Below, piece after piece: positions 12,665 through 24,400 of a stretch of DNA of 64,000 bases (its first letter is position 1; the number at the start of each line of letters is the position of its first letter). This stretch comes from Ambrosia x helenae. Lineage: Eukaryota; Streptophyta; Magnoliopsida; Asterales; Asteraceae. The position numbers and the translations under genes were made by a program. The stretch covers positions 49,660,898-49,724,897 of the forward strand of contig CM061226.1 of assembly GCA_030844895.1 (NCBI GenBank). Direction: 5' to 3'. The notes below the pieces were generated by a model that was not told the DNA's origin, made no database searches, and saw only the letters and a list, made by a program, of their open reading frames with translations.

Positions 12665-12950
12665 AAAGCCAAAAAGGGGGACGGTAGAAGCTATGTTATT
12701 CCATTGAAGCTATAATATTAACCAAAAACTTATTAAATTAAACACAAGTATTTGTTTACACATGTTACTACTATTTATATGTTAGTCAACATATGTGTCA
12801 TCTTTTTAATATATTTTGTTGATAGAAAAAGCCTGAATTTTCATATTTTAAAATTTTATATTATATTATTTATATTATATTTTGAAATATATATATTTGA
12901 TAATACAATTAAGAAAAATTTAAATTATTATTAGTACTGTTATTTTTTAT
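12665..12950. other. AT-rich spacer between LINE and MULE
   Basis: No gene or repeat boundary seen. Very AT-rich, with runs of ATATTT. Confidence 0.5.
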
Positions 12951-12959
12951 TTTATTTAA

Positions 12960-13777
12960 GGAAAAATTATAGAAATCGTCCTTTATGTTTACCTATTTTT
13001 TCAGTAGATGTCCTTAAACTTTAAAATTGATGAGAATCGTCCTTTATGTTATAAAAGCTTGTAGCTCTCGTCCTTTAGGCCTAACCTGGTTAGTTTTTTT
13101 GGTTAAGTTTGGTCATATGAACCCACATGAGGGCAAAATGACAGTTATGCCCTCATCTCTATCACCACAATTACTTACATTCTTCAATAACCCCACCCCT
13201 ACCGCCAACCTGCTACCACTACCACAACCTGCCACGAACAAACCCCAGCACCATAACCTGTAATCAACAACCCTACACCAACTCTACTTTTCCTTTTCGA
13301 ATTCGAATTCAAACAATGTCCGGGTGAATTATCGGCCGGCCGAAGGAACCAAATCCTGCAACCTAACATCTTCAATAATATTAGTATTAATAATAATAAT
13401 ATCTGAACAACCAACAAATCAATGGCTAAACAAGCAAGAGGATCTCTCATTACCAAATATGTCCAGACTACCTTCAACAACCTAAACACTACCTTCACTG
13501 CCATTAAACCCACAACATCAACCTCCTGCAACAACAATCACCGGACCTCAACATCAAACCCACAACGATCGACTAGGGTTCTAGATCTATGATACCCCTT
13601 AAATGACCCACCGCACCAGCTTCTCCGTCTCTCTCTCTCTCTCTTTTCTCAATAACAACCGGTCACCACCACCACCATTTTCCGGCCGCCTGAAAACACA
13701 CCTGTAGCACCTGAAAACCCATCTCCCCACCTGAACCCTAGAGAAATTGAACCACAAGAAGGGTTTTTTTGTGAATC

Positions 13778-13835
<58 letters not shown>

Positions 13836-14210
13836 GCTGGAAATCTTTGAAAAATTAGGGCAGTAGGTTTGTCGGTTTAATGATAGTGATGGTTATCGGT
13901 TTGTTGGCTTGATGATAGTGATGGTTATTGGTTTGATGATAGTGTGGTGTTAGGTGGTGATGATTTTTGGGGGTGGAGTGGTGGTCAGTGGTTTGTAGGG
14001 ACAAGTAATGTTTAGAGGGTAAAATGACAATTATGCCCTCACATGTTATGCACGTGACATAACTTAACCAGAAAATCTAACCACGTTAGTGTTAAAGGAC
14101 GAGACTTGAAAGATTTTAGAACATATAGGATGATTCTCGTTGATTTTGAAGTTTAAGGACATCTACTGAAAAAATAGGTAAACATAAAGGACGATTTCTA
14201 TAATTTTTCC
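12960..14210. mobile_element. MULE-type (Mutator-like) non-autonomous element, long TIRs
   Basis: 1,251 bp with terminal inverted repeats of about 195 bp beginning GGAAAAATTATAGAAATCG. Flanks carry the perfect 9-bp TSD TTTATTTAA (12951-12959 and 14211-14219), the Mutator hallmark. The TIRs include words such as CGTCCTTTATG and GGCATAATTGTCAT-like stretches seen in plant MULE TIRs. The interior (13160-14030) has no transposase. It contains CT/GA-rich and CACCACC-rich sequence resembling a 5' UTR or promoter, so it may be a captured host fragment (inference). Confidence 0.88.
13780..13833. repeat. (GA)n microsatellite
   Basis: About 27 uninterrupted GA units inside the MULE. Confidence 0.97.
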
Positions 14211-14260
14211 TTTATTTAAACTAACAAATTACAATTCATCAACCACATCAAGGGGTAGAA

Positions 14261-14663
14261 TTGGTGCAGAATTCGGAACCTTTTTGTTTTAGAGCCGAAG
14301 GATATTGCCTCGATTCACAAACGTTTGACCGGTTCTAGGCGATGGAGGAAAGCGGTATATATGGTTATTCAGTCGGCTATGTGGGTTTTATGGAAATGGC
14401 GAAACGATTTAATCTTCAACGGGAAGCAGTTAAATTTTTGGAGATTGAAAGAGGATATCAAAAGTTTCAGCTTCATATGGTTTAAGAATAGGGCGAAGTC
14501 CGGGGGATAACATGGGCGGATTGGTGTAATTTAATCTTGTATTGATTGGTTAAGTTTGTATTCTGGTGGCTGTATTTTGCTGCTGTATGCAGGCTATCAG
14601 TTTGTTGGTCTGTGTTTTCTTTGGTGAATAAAAAGTCTTGGTTCGCCTTTCAAAAAAAAAAAA
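14261..14663 (+). mobile_element. 5'-truncated LINE (3' end only)
   Basis: 403 bp. It encodes the last ~60 residues of a LINE ORF2 (WVLWKWRNDLIFNGKQ ... FSFIWFKNRAK, stop at 14508-14510), closely resembling the tail of the full LINE at 7.3 kb but on the other strand. A 3' UTR ending in AATAAAAAG and poly(A) (14652-14664) follows. A perfect 16-bp TSD, ACATCAAGGGGTAGAA, flanks it (14245-14260 and 14664-14679). Confidence 0.93.
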
Positions 14664-14712
14664 ACATCAAGGGGTAGAAAGTGTACAAGAGTGAGAGACA
14701 AAGGACTCTCTC

Positions 14713-14752
14713 TATAAACCATCAAACCAAAGTAAGATAAGAAAGAGATAAG
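14713..14752 (+). promoter_or_regulatory. Candidate YCF54 core promoter and I-box/GATA motifs
   Basis: TATAAA at 14713-14718, about 150 bp before the ATG, is followed by two GATAAG (I-box) words at 14736-14741 and 14747-14752. I-boxes are common in light-regulated plant genes, which fits a chlorophyll-synthesis gene. If the TATA box is used, the I-boxes lie around or after the start site. The whole native upstream region is cut off 34 bp before the TATA box by the LINE target duplication. Confidence 0.4.
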
Positions 14753-14865
14753 ATTTTTTTAAGATTTCATGATCTCATCATAATGATAACAGTCTTCTTC
14801 TTCTTCTACCTTCATAACGGTCTTAAATCCATTCCAATTTCCAAACAACAAAACTCATAAAAAGC

Positions 14866-15096
14866 ATGAGTCTTATGAAATCTGTGTGTCCTTCAGCAGT
14901 GGTGAATGTACCTTCCAACATCACCCAACTCCACCACCCCACACCTACACATACACATTCCTTCTCCTTCCTCTCATTCCCACATTATTATTATTATTAT
15001 TTGCCCAAACTAACCACAACTTCCATCACCTTGAAAACTACCTCCTCTGTTAGGACCGCTGTCTCTGCGGTCGATTCCTCCCAAAGGATTAAGGAG
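14866..15096 (+). CDS. YCF54: YCF54 exon 1: chloroplast transit peptide
   Basis: 77 codons starting MSLMKSVCPSAVV. Rich in Ser/Thr/His/Pro with almost no acidic residues and a YYYYY run from an ATT repeat, as expected for a plastid transit peptide. The acidic mature part begins close to the donor GAG|GTTAGT at 15097. Phase 0 joins to exon 2. Confidence 0.85.
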
Positions 15097-15359
15097 GTTA
15101 GTTTTTGTTTCTAGTTTCAGTTTTGTTGTTCAATTAGGAATTCAGATAGTTTGGTGGTGTTCAATAAAACGTGTGGATACATATAATATTAAGTACGAAT
15201 AGAGGTGTCGTTCATTCAGTTATGTTAGTGCACGCTCATTATTTTGTTTCTTTATGTTTAATAGAACAGTTAATTATGTTCTATCAATTAAATGAACAAA
15301 CAAAAACAAAGTTGGCGTTTGTTCAAGTATTCGTTAATTTGCTCCCCGCCCTCACTGCT

Positions 15360-15440
15360 ACCCAACTCCACCGCTCTCTCTTTCCTCTCATCGCCACAAC
15401 ATTTGCCCAAAATAACCACCGGTTATATCACCTGGACAAC
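15360..15440 (+). repeat. Diverged duplicate of YCF54 exon 1 inside intron 1
   Basis: Blocks CCCAACTCCACC, TTCCTCTCAT, ATTTGCCCAAA.TAACCAC and ATCACCT.GA appear in the same order as in exon 1 (about 14926-15033), with the ATT run missing. Flanking intron words (TGGTGTTCAA ... GTGG.TACATATA) also recur, at 15152-15183 and 15492-15540. This suggests a tandem duplication covering the end of exon 1 and the start of intron 1. Confidence 0.65.
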
Positions 15441-15850
15441 TAACTGTGTTGAACATTTGTTTATATGTTTTCCAATTTCTTTAGCATTGTGGTTGGTGTT
15501 CAAGACAAAAAAAAACTCATTAAATGTGGGTACATATAGGTTTGTTTCCATTGTAAGAAGAATGCAAGATACAAGTTTGATGATTGTAATACATACATGC
15601 CTAGCTAATCAGTTTTAATTAACCGCCTGCAGTATATTCCAGGTTATATTGCAAGCAGAGGTTGCAATTTCAACCTTTTTGAAAACAGAATTTGAGTTGA
15701 ATCTTTTGATAAATATCATGATCCATATGTTACATTTGAAATGAACACACATCCAAGCTTAAACAGTTAAACAAGAATAATTTTGTCTTACTTTACTGCT
15801 TCCTCAATTCCCTCTTTTGGCTAGAACGTTTACCATTTTGCAAAATGCAG

Positions 15851-16092
15851 GAGGAAACTGATAGTAACAAGAAATACCATTTTGTGGTTGCAAATGCAAA
15901 ATTCATGTTGGACGATGAACAACACTTTCAAGAACAGTTATTTGAAAGGGCCCGCCTTTTCAAAGAGCGAAACATGGAGCAGGATTTTTGGCTCGTGATT
16001 GAACCCCAGTTCTTAGACAAGTTCCCAGACATCACCAAGAGGCTCAAGAGACCCGCAGTTGCTTTGGTTTCCACCAACGGTACATGGATCAA
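15851..16092 (+). CDS. YCF54: YCF54 exon 2: conserved core
   Basis: Follows ATGCAG at 15845-15850 and ends before GTAAGC at 16093. It encodes EETDSNKKYHFVVANAKF, the LLDDEQHF-like helix, DFWLVIEPQFLDKFP and RLKRPAVALVSTNGTW, the signature of the Ycf54 family. The ATG at 15845 lies in the acceptor and is not a start. Phase 2 joins to exon 3 (TGG ATC AA|G TTT). Confidence 0.93.
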
Positions 16093-16585
16093 GTAAGCCA
16101 ACCACCTATAAGTTGATTTCGGTGCTACTTTTTCTAACCATAATTAGTTATTAGTTATATATAAAATAAAAGAGAAAAATTGTTGCTGGGTCGTTAATAT
16201 ATGTTTGGGTCAACCCACATACATTTTCTTTTTTCCATTTTTACAGCATCTCTCAAAAATCCAATGCCATATGTATGTATGCTTACAGAAACTAATATTA
16301 TTACAACAATAATCTTAATTTTTCTAATAAAGTGATTTAGGTGGCTGTAACCATAAAAAACACTTGGGATACTTTGGGCGATTTCTAACCCATTTATTTT
16401 TTGTTAAGTTTATTGATTTGACCCATTTAGCATGTTTAATAGATGAATCATAACGCAAACTAGTCCATTCACGTACTAGTGAATGGGCCGGCATTATAAA
16501 ATGTTTGATTTATACAATAGGTAACTAATATACTATTTGCTTTAACATATGAATATATCTTATTCTATATCTAAATCATAAACAG

Positions 16586-16709
16586 GTTTATGAAACTTCG
16601 ACTAGATCGAGTTTTGGAAGAGAGCTTTGAAGCAGAGAGTGTTGAAGAAGCATTGGCCTCTAATCCTGTAAATCTGGAGTTTGAGAAACCCGAAAAATGG
16701 GTTGCCCCA
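16586..16709 (+). CDS. YCF54: YCF54 exon 3, part before the insertion
   Basis: Starts after AACAG (acceptor AG at 16584-16585). It encodes FMKLRLDRVLEESFEAESVEE, ALASNPVNLEFEKPEKWVAP. The Copia LTR begins at 16710, within the next codon. Confidence 0.92.
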
Positions 16710-17428
16710 TGTTGGATTAGTTTGCTCTTTGTTTAAGTAAGAACTTGCTATCTTTGACACTTAAGTGTTTAGCAAGCTCTTGTATATCAGATTATAAGCA
16801 CAGCGGAATGTATAAGTTAAAGCAACACTTTTTATACTTAAGAGGAGTTATTACTCCCCCTAGATGATTGAAACTAATAATGACAAGTATTTATTATGAA
16901 TCTAAGCAGTAAATGAGAATTAGATACTTAGACAGATTCACAATAAATACTGAAATGGAATAGAACAGTGAAAGTGTTTGAAGGATTTTTCTACTAAAAT
17001 CAATGTCTAAAATAGAAGGTTGAAGCCTCCTATTTATAGACGTTTACATACATGTATCTTGCCCAAAAAGCAAGTACAGAAACATCAGAAACAAGTTGCA
17101 CAAGTTGCAACATTGAAACTAACAAATATAGCTAAAAGTAATAATAAACAATAAACTACTGATACAAAAGGCGGTGGAAAATATCTGATGCTAAGTGCTG
17201 ATGAATGACAAACTACTGATGAGTAGTTTGTCTTCAGTACTTCTGAAGTGAACTTGTCTGGTTTGGACTTCAGAACTTCCGATGAAGTTTCTTCTTCAGC
17301 ACTTCTCATATCTTCTCTTCAGCAGTTTCTTGTCTTCTCTTCAGTACTTCTATACTTAGCCAAAATGACAGAAGTGAATTAGACTAAGGTTTCCAAAAGT
17401 GGTTTCACCAATCCTCTTTGTCCTAACA
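16710..17428 (-). repeat. Copia 3' LTR
   Basis: 719 bp. Differs from the other LTR by eye at only three sites: 16718 (T versus C), a T/C in ACAAATATAGC near 17128, and CCGATG versus CTGATG near 17280. Contains many CAGTACTT/CAGAAGTT-type words. Confidence 0.95.
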
Positions 17429-17442
17429 ATGTCCCCCTGGAT
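17429..17442 (-). promoter_or_regulatory. Copia polypurine tract
   Basis: On the minus strand CCAGGGGGACAT lies directly before the 3' LTR, the expected plus-strand primer site. Confidence 0.75.
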
Positions 17443-17469
17443 TGATGAACCCAAAACCTTACTAATTCC

Positions 17470-20400
17470 TTATGATCTTCTTCTGTCTTGAACAATCTTC
17501 CATATCTCTTTGTACATGGTGTTCTTGAGCTGGTTTAACTGTCCATCAGATAGAGATCCTCTCTGTGGTTCCAGATGTTGAATTGTGAGCAGGTCTTGTG
17601 TTGACAGTTTCTTTAGATCACTGATATTCTTGTAAGCCCTGCTTGAAAGGTCTCTTCTTGTCAATAATACTGAGTTGTTATCAGTAAGTGACCATCTGAT
17701 GATAGGTACCTTTGACTTGTTAAAGTCAGAGGAATAGGGAACCAGACTTGTCCCTTGGGTTGATGATCCTGAGTGTTGGATGCTTTCTGTTTCAGTTAAC
17801 CTCAGGTGGGAGTCTCTTCCTTGTTGTTGTTGTTGCATATCAGGTATCTGAATAGTTGGGAGATGGTGTTCAGTCACTACCTTGGTATGCATCTTTTCTT
17901 TGATAGTTTTTTGGATTTGGTAGGCAAAAGTGGAAGGATCCCTGAATTGTGTTAACAGAGGTTTCTCTTCAATGTCAAAATCTGAATGAACTATTGAACT
18001 TCCTTCAAGTAGTACCATTTTGAAATCAGTTTTGACATTGTCCTCTGCTTTCTTTCTTTGAGTAGCAGGCCTTCTTGTTGATATACCAGAAGTTCTAACT
18101 ACTGATCTTGAAGGATCAGCAGTTTGAAACTTCTCTGGATTTGCAGCCTTGGCAGCCTTGTATTTTCTATAAGGATCCATCAGTCTTTCTTCTTTCCATC
18201 TGGATACTGAGGCTTTTGAACCATAGCACTCTGCTACTAATTCATCTATCATCTGGGCTCTCTTGGCCTTTCCTTCTTTGCTTGTGGCCAGTTTGTCTGC
18301 AATGAGTTGTGCCCTTCTTGTTAGCTCTTGCATAGAGAGTCCCTTGAGTGTGTAGGCTTTAGTCTTGCTGTTCTTTGTGATGTAAGACATCAGTTGTTGT
18401 CTTTTGTCTTGTTCAGCAATCTCATCAAGGCTAGCCTGCCTTTGTAGTTCAGCTTCATAGGCCTGAAGTTTTTCTTCATGGCTCAGGTCTAAATCATCCC
18501 TTTCTTCCAGAGTTTTCCAGATCAGATCTTCTCTGGCCTTCTTGTTGGCTGCAACTAAACTCTTATCTAGTAATTCAGCTGATTGAGAGATTGGAGAAGG
18601 GTTTAGTACAGTCATTGTTGTAACTGTTGTAGTAGGCCTGATAGGAGCAGATGTTGGTTGAATGGGAGCAGTTGTTCTGGAAGGGTCAGTAGTTTGAGAT
18701 TTGGAAGTGTTAACCTCTGATGGGTTGACAACTGCTGATGGTTTGTCAACTACTGAAGGATTGTCTTTAGTACTTTCTGATTCTTCATCAGAATTTTTGC
18801 CATCAGAAGTTTCTTCATTATGCCTTAGGGATTCTTCAGAGGTTTGGGTCTTATATTCTTTTTCTGTGGCTTCAATTTCTTCTACTGAGACACCAAACTG
18901 TTTGGCCAGTTTTTCTTTTCTGGCTTGATTCTTCTGATCTCTTTCAAGGATGGCCACTCTTGCCCTTATCCTGGCTTGGAATGACTCCTTAGGTTCCCTA
19001 ATTTTCTCCCCCTTTTTGGATTCATCAAGTTTAGAAGTTGAGGGTTGGGAGAATTGACCTTGAAGATGAGCAATCTGTTTGCTGTTGAATTCAATTTTGT
19101 TGGACAGATCATTCATCTTTGTCTTGATCACTCCAAATTGGTTTTTAATTGACAGCTCCAAGTTAGCTGTGTATGTTTGGAAGTGATTCTTGATGAGTGT
19201 GTTCATCATGTGGTACAGGGGACCCTCTGGGCTGCATAGCTGGTTCAAGTCTATGCTTGGTTGCCCAGGGAATTGGGTAGGCATTTGTTATGAAGGGTGT
19301 GTTTTTGGGAGATCCTCATGTTGTACAGAGGATGCCACTCTAGGGGTTTTAGGGATTGAGTGGACTTTAACCTGTGCAGGGGTGACTAGCTTCTTGAGCT
19401 TGGATACCCCTGAAACAGGACCTTCATAAAGTGCCGTCAATTCAGTAGTTTTGGTTTTTGAAACATCATCCAAATTAATGGAATCATCTGAATCCCTGAT
19501 GTTGTCCTCATTGAGGACTGTCTCAGTTAAATCATGAGCTGAGCCCAACTCAGTTCTCTCATGAACCTCTTGTTCTTGGTTCTGAGGATTTCCTACTTCA
19601 GGCATTAAGCCTTCATCAGTAGTTGCCACATCTGAGGTCTTAGCTGTTTTACTTCTATCCTCAGATCCACCACTGGGTGGTAACTGAGTAGTAGCAGCCT
19701 CAGATGCCCCAAGAGTCTCTAAGATTGGGCTTAAAGACTCTGGTCCACCCTCATCTCTTGGGTTAGGGCTAGTGATGTCCACATCCATGTCTGATGTTGT
19801 GGTTATGTCCCCTGTTTGTTGTGGTTGTAGGGGACTGACATAATCAGATGGGACTTTCTCTTTTAGCCCAGAGAGAAGTTTGGCAATCTCTATTGCCTCT
19901 GGTTCAGAAATTTGAGGGGTTGGTTCAGTAGTTTGGGCAATAGGTGAAATAGGTTGGTCAGTAGTTTCAAAAGAAGTGTGAGTTGCAATTGTTTTTCTAA
20001 GTCTTTTTCTTTTGAATAAGATTGTTATAGGTGCTCTTGGTGGGGTTTGAGATGGATGAGACTGAGAGGGTGTTTCAGTCTCACCTATTTGAAGAGCAGA
20101 TTGCTCATGAGCATGTTCAGGCATCTCAACCTCCTGAACAGCTTTTCTTTTGGGTTGGTGGGTTTTTGTCTTTGTTGGCTTGGGCTGTTTGGCTTTTGGT
20201 GGTGTGAGTTTGGAAGATGTGGGTTTCAGGGGGACTTGTTGTTGTTCTCCCTGATCATCTTCTGGCCAGGTAGCCGGTTTGTTATGCCTAGAGTATGCTT
20301 GTGAGGTTAATGGATTTAAAGTTGAAACTTTTCCCACAAGCACCTCATTACCCAGTTCCCCTATTATGCATTGCATAATGAACCTTGGGTATAACAAAAA

Positions 20401-20973
20401 CTTTTTCTTGGTATTATTATGATGTAACACCAACTCATTTAAAAATAATTTTGATGCCCTGAATTTGGTTTCATTCACTATGGAATGAAATATTGGTTGA
20501 AAAGTAGAGGGCATCTGGTCATAAGAACCTGTTTTTGGACTCAAACACATAATAATATAATGAAACAAAAGCTTGTATTTTGGTTCAAAATATTTTTTGA
20601 AGATAGTAGCATGGGAGAGAGTACCTTGATAACCACACTCTGTCATGGTTAGGTGAATATCAGAGTTAGCAACATGATCAGGGGCATTTACATCATTCAG
20701 GCCCAGTCTTGTTGCCAGTGTGGCCGGTGTGATGGTCAGTGGTTTCCCTTTTATTCTTGAGTTGAGGGAAATGATTTCATCATCAGCCGTCACCGTCTCA
20801 GCATTAGCCCAGAACTCATTCAGAGTTTCAGTATGAATTGGTGGGTCGATTGTGAGAGCAGTAAAATATTGGGATTTTACGACAAGATCAATGATCTCAT
20901 CGTATTGGGACCAACCTTCTTGTTTTTCAAGAAAGGCCCTTTGATTGTGTCCCTGTTTTAGAACGAGAGCCAT
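17470..20973 (-). CDS. Copia third ORF (env-like position), one internal stop
   Basis: Lies downstream of pol in the same orientation, 521 nt after the pol stop. It is one frame of about 1,166 codons cut by a single TAA (19288-19290), followed by CAA ATG. The first half (MALVLKQGHNQRAFLEKQ...) has a globular region including KKFLLYPRFIMQCIIGEL at about residues 190-210, then a long Pro/Thr/Ser-rich and Lys-rich tract (QPKPTKTKTHQPKRKA). The second half is charged, with likely coiled coils (ARVAILERDQKNQARKEKLA, AEEQDKRQQL-like). I see no signal peptide and no convincing membrane segment, so the historic name env-like describes position only. Function unknown. Confidence 0.75.
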
Positions 20974-21494
20974 GTGGTTTTTGTTTTGGTTGATCGAACA
21001 GTTGATTTGCAGGTTTAGGTTATTGAGAGAGTTTTTGAGAGAGAAAGAGGGAATTTTTGAGTTTGAAAGGATAAGTGTTGAAAAAAGATATTTATCAGAA
21101 GTTTTTAACCGCTTGAATCTTCTTTATTAGAAGTTTTTAAGCCGCCTCGGTTAAAAATCTCTTTATCAGAAGTTTTAAACCGACTAGGTTAAAACTTCTG
21201 ATGATGGGAAAAGTCAGATTTGCCCTTTTTGACCAAACTGCTGATGAAGGATTATTTCATCAGTAGTTCCCATTTCCTCTTCAGTAGTTTTAAAAGCTGA
21301 TGAGAAATGTTTTTATAAATACTTTTATTCATAACTTCTGAAGGTTATTTTATCAGAAGTTGTACACTTTTCAGAAATTATCCCTATACTGATGTTTTGT
21401 TCATCAGTAGTTTCTCTCTTTTCAGAAGTTTTGTTTCAGACTTTTTGTCTTTTTGTAAGTGAAAAATGAAAAATATGTGCAGAAAAATAAACAC
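20974..21494 (-). repeat. Spacer between pol and third ORF with tandem TCAGAAGTTTTTAA units
   Basis: At 21080-21200 a unit of about 37-45 bp built on TTTATCAGAAGTTTTTAAACCG is repeated at least three times with changes. CAGAAGTT / CAGTAGTT words continue to 21435. No ORF. Confidence 0.7.
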
Positions 21495-24400
21495 TTACAA
21501 ATTTAGCATCCCAAGCATGGATACTAACTTCTGAAATGTTGATGTGTCAAGGGGTTTTGTGAAGATGTCAGCTATTTGATTAGCTGTTGCTACATGCTTC
21601 ACCTCAATCTTGCCTTTTTCATAGCAATCTCTTATGAAATGGTACCTGATCTCAATATGTTTGGTTTTTGAGAACTGTACCGGATTTTGAATGATGCTAA
21701 TGGCAGATTTGCTGTCTACAAACAAAGGTGTCTTGGTTTCTTTGATTCCATAATCAAGAAGTTGATATTGGAGCCATTGTATCTGTGATGTACAACTTGC
21801 AGCTACAATGTATTCAGCTTCAGCAGTTGAAGTTGCAACAGATGTTTGCTTCTTTGATTGCCATGACACTAGACAGTTACCCAAGAATTGACAACCACTA
21901 GATGTTGACTTTCTTGTCATCTTACACCCTGCATAGTCACTATCTGAAAAAGCTGATAACTTGGTATTGCTTGAAGCAGGATACCAAATTCCAAGTGTTG
22001 GAGTTCCTTTCAGATATCTGAAAATTCTTTTGACTGCTATAAGGTGTGATTCCCTTGGTGCTGATTGATATCTAGCACAGACACATGTTGAAAACATAAT
22101 ATCTGGTCTAGAAGCAGTTAGATATAAAAGGGAACCAATCATGCATCTGTACATGGTTTGATCAACCTGTTTTCCTTGATCATCAGGTTCAACTTGTGTG
22201 ATTGGTGTCATGGGAGTGGAACATGATTTACAGTCTTTTAAAGAAAATTTGTTTAATAATTCTTTAACATATTTTGATTGATGTATAAAAGTTCCATTTG
22301 TTTGTTGCTTGATCTGCAGTCCCAGAAAGTACTGCAGTTCTCCCATGGTACTCATCTCAAATTTTGATTGCATGAGTTTCTTAAAATCATCACACAGTTT
22401 TGTGTTTGTTGAACCAAAAATGATATCATCAACATAAATTTGAACAAGTAGGACATGATTTCCAACATGTTTAATGAAAAGAGTTTTATCAATGGCACCT
22501 CTTGTAAAGTTATTTTTGAGTAAAAAGGTGGAGAGTGTATCATACCAGGCTCTTGGAGCCTGTTTGAGCCCATAAAGAGCTTTGTCCAGTCTGTACACCC
22601 ACTCAGGATGAGAAGGATCCTCAAACCCAGGTGGCTGACAGACATACACCTCCTCTTTTATTTTTCCATACAAAAATGCACTCTTTACATCCATTTGATA
22701 AACTTTAATTTTGTTGGAAATGGCATAGGCCAGAAATAACCTGATGGCCTCAAGCCTTGCAACTAGAGCAAAGGTTTCATCATAGTCAATTCCCTTTTCT
22801 TGAGAGTACCCTTGAACTACCAGTCTTGCCTTGTTCTTGATTATCATACCAGCTTCATCTTGTTTGTTCCTGAAAACCCATCTTGTGCCAATTGGTTGCT
22901 TGTTTGGAGGTAAGGGACAGATTTCCCAGACCTGTTGCTTGTTGAACTGAAGCAGTTCATCTTGCATAGCTTGCACCCAATTATTGTCTTTGAGCGCTTC
23001 CTGGTACTTCTTTGGTTCCAACTGTGAGATAAAGGCTGAAAATAGGCAAAAGTTGGAGAGCTGGTTTCTGGTAAGAACACCTGAAGCTATATCACCCATG
23101 ATTTGATCAAGTGGATGATCTCTGTGTTCAATCAGTTGTTGTAAACCACTGACAGGTGTAGGTGGCTCATGTTCTTCAAACAAACTACTGAGGTCTATAA
23201 TATCTGGTTCAGATGTTTCCTGATCTTCAGTAGTTGGATCTACTGAACCAGAAGTTTGAGTTTGTTCCTCAGTACTTGTTTGATCAGAAGTTTGGGGAAC
23301 TTCTGATGATTTTGAAGTTGACTTGATAACTGTTTGAGGAGTCCATGGTGTGGGATCCTCATCATCAAACCTTTTGTCACCATAATAAGTAGGTTTTGAT
23401 GAAGTAACAGCCTTCTCAGGTCCAAAATGGAAGTTGTCAAGGTCAAAAAGTTCAGCAGGATGTGCTGGAATAAGAGTGTGTTTTGACTCATTGAACTTGA
23501 CATTCAATGTTTCTTCTACTATCCTGGTGTGAGAATTAAAAACCTTGTAGGCTTTTCTAGTTGAAGAGTAACCAAGAAAGTAACCTGAGTCAACTTTGGC
23601 AGCAAACTTTGAAATAGATTCCTTGATGTTCAAGATGAAACATTGACACCCAAAAGCCCTGAAAAGGGAGATAAGGGGCTTCATGCCATGAAGAACTTCA
23701 TAGGCAGTCTTGGAATGTCTCTTGACCACAAGAACTCTATTCTGAACATAATATGATGTGTTAACTGCTTCTGCCCAAAAGTACAAGGGCAGTCCAGAAT
23801 CAGCTAACATTGTTCTTGCTCCCTCTATTAAGGTTCTGTTCTTCCTTTCTACTACACCATTTTGTTCAGGAGTTCTGGGAACACTGTATTGTCTAATAAT
23901 CCCTTTAGACAAACAGAATTCATCCAGAGTTTTGTTCCTGAACTCTGTCCCATTATCACTTCTAATGGTTTTGACAGGTAGAGAATATTGTTTCTCCACT
24001 TGTAGAATGAAGAACTTGATGATTTCAGCAGCCTCATCCTTGGAGAATAAGAAGAATACCCATGTGAATCTTGAGTAGTCATCAATGATGACTAAGCAGT
24101 ACTTCTTCTTACCAAGGCTCATAATCTTGACAGGTCCAAATAAGTCCATATGGAGTAGTTGAAGACATGCAGTTGTTTTTGATTCTTCAATAGACTTATA
24201 GGAGGACTTATGCTGTTTTCCCTTTAAACAGGATACACAGTATTCTTGACACTGGTATACTTTCAAAGGTAGACCTCTGACCAAGCCCATTTTTGTGACT
24301 TTATTTATGGTTTTAAAGTTCACATGGCCAAGTCTCCTGTGCCAGAGATCAGTTTCTGAAGTTGATGCCCTTGAGAAGAAACAGGCAGTGTTGTTCAATA

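Noticed and set aside
17085..17309. 74-codon minus-strand ORF, repeated at 27927-28151
   Set aside because: Located wholly in the two Copia LTRs; shared because the LTRs are the same, with no recognisable domain.
17470..19284. Plant host gene for a coiled-coil protein
   Set aside because: It lies between the pol and LTR of the Copia element, in frame with the ORF before it.
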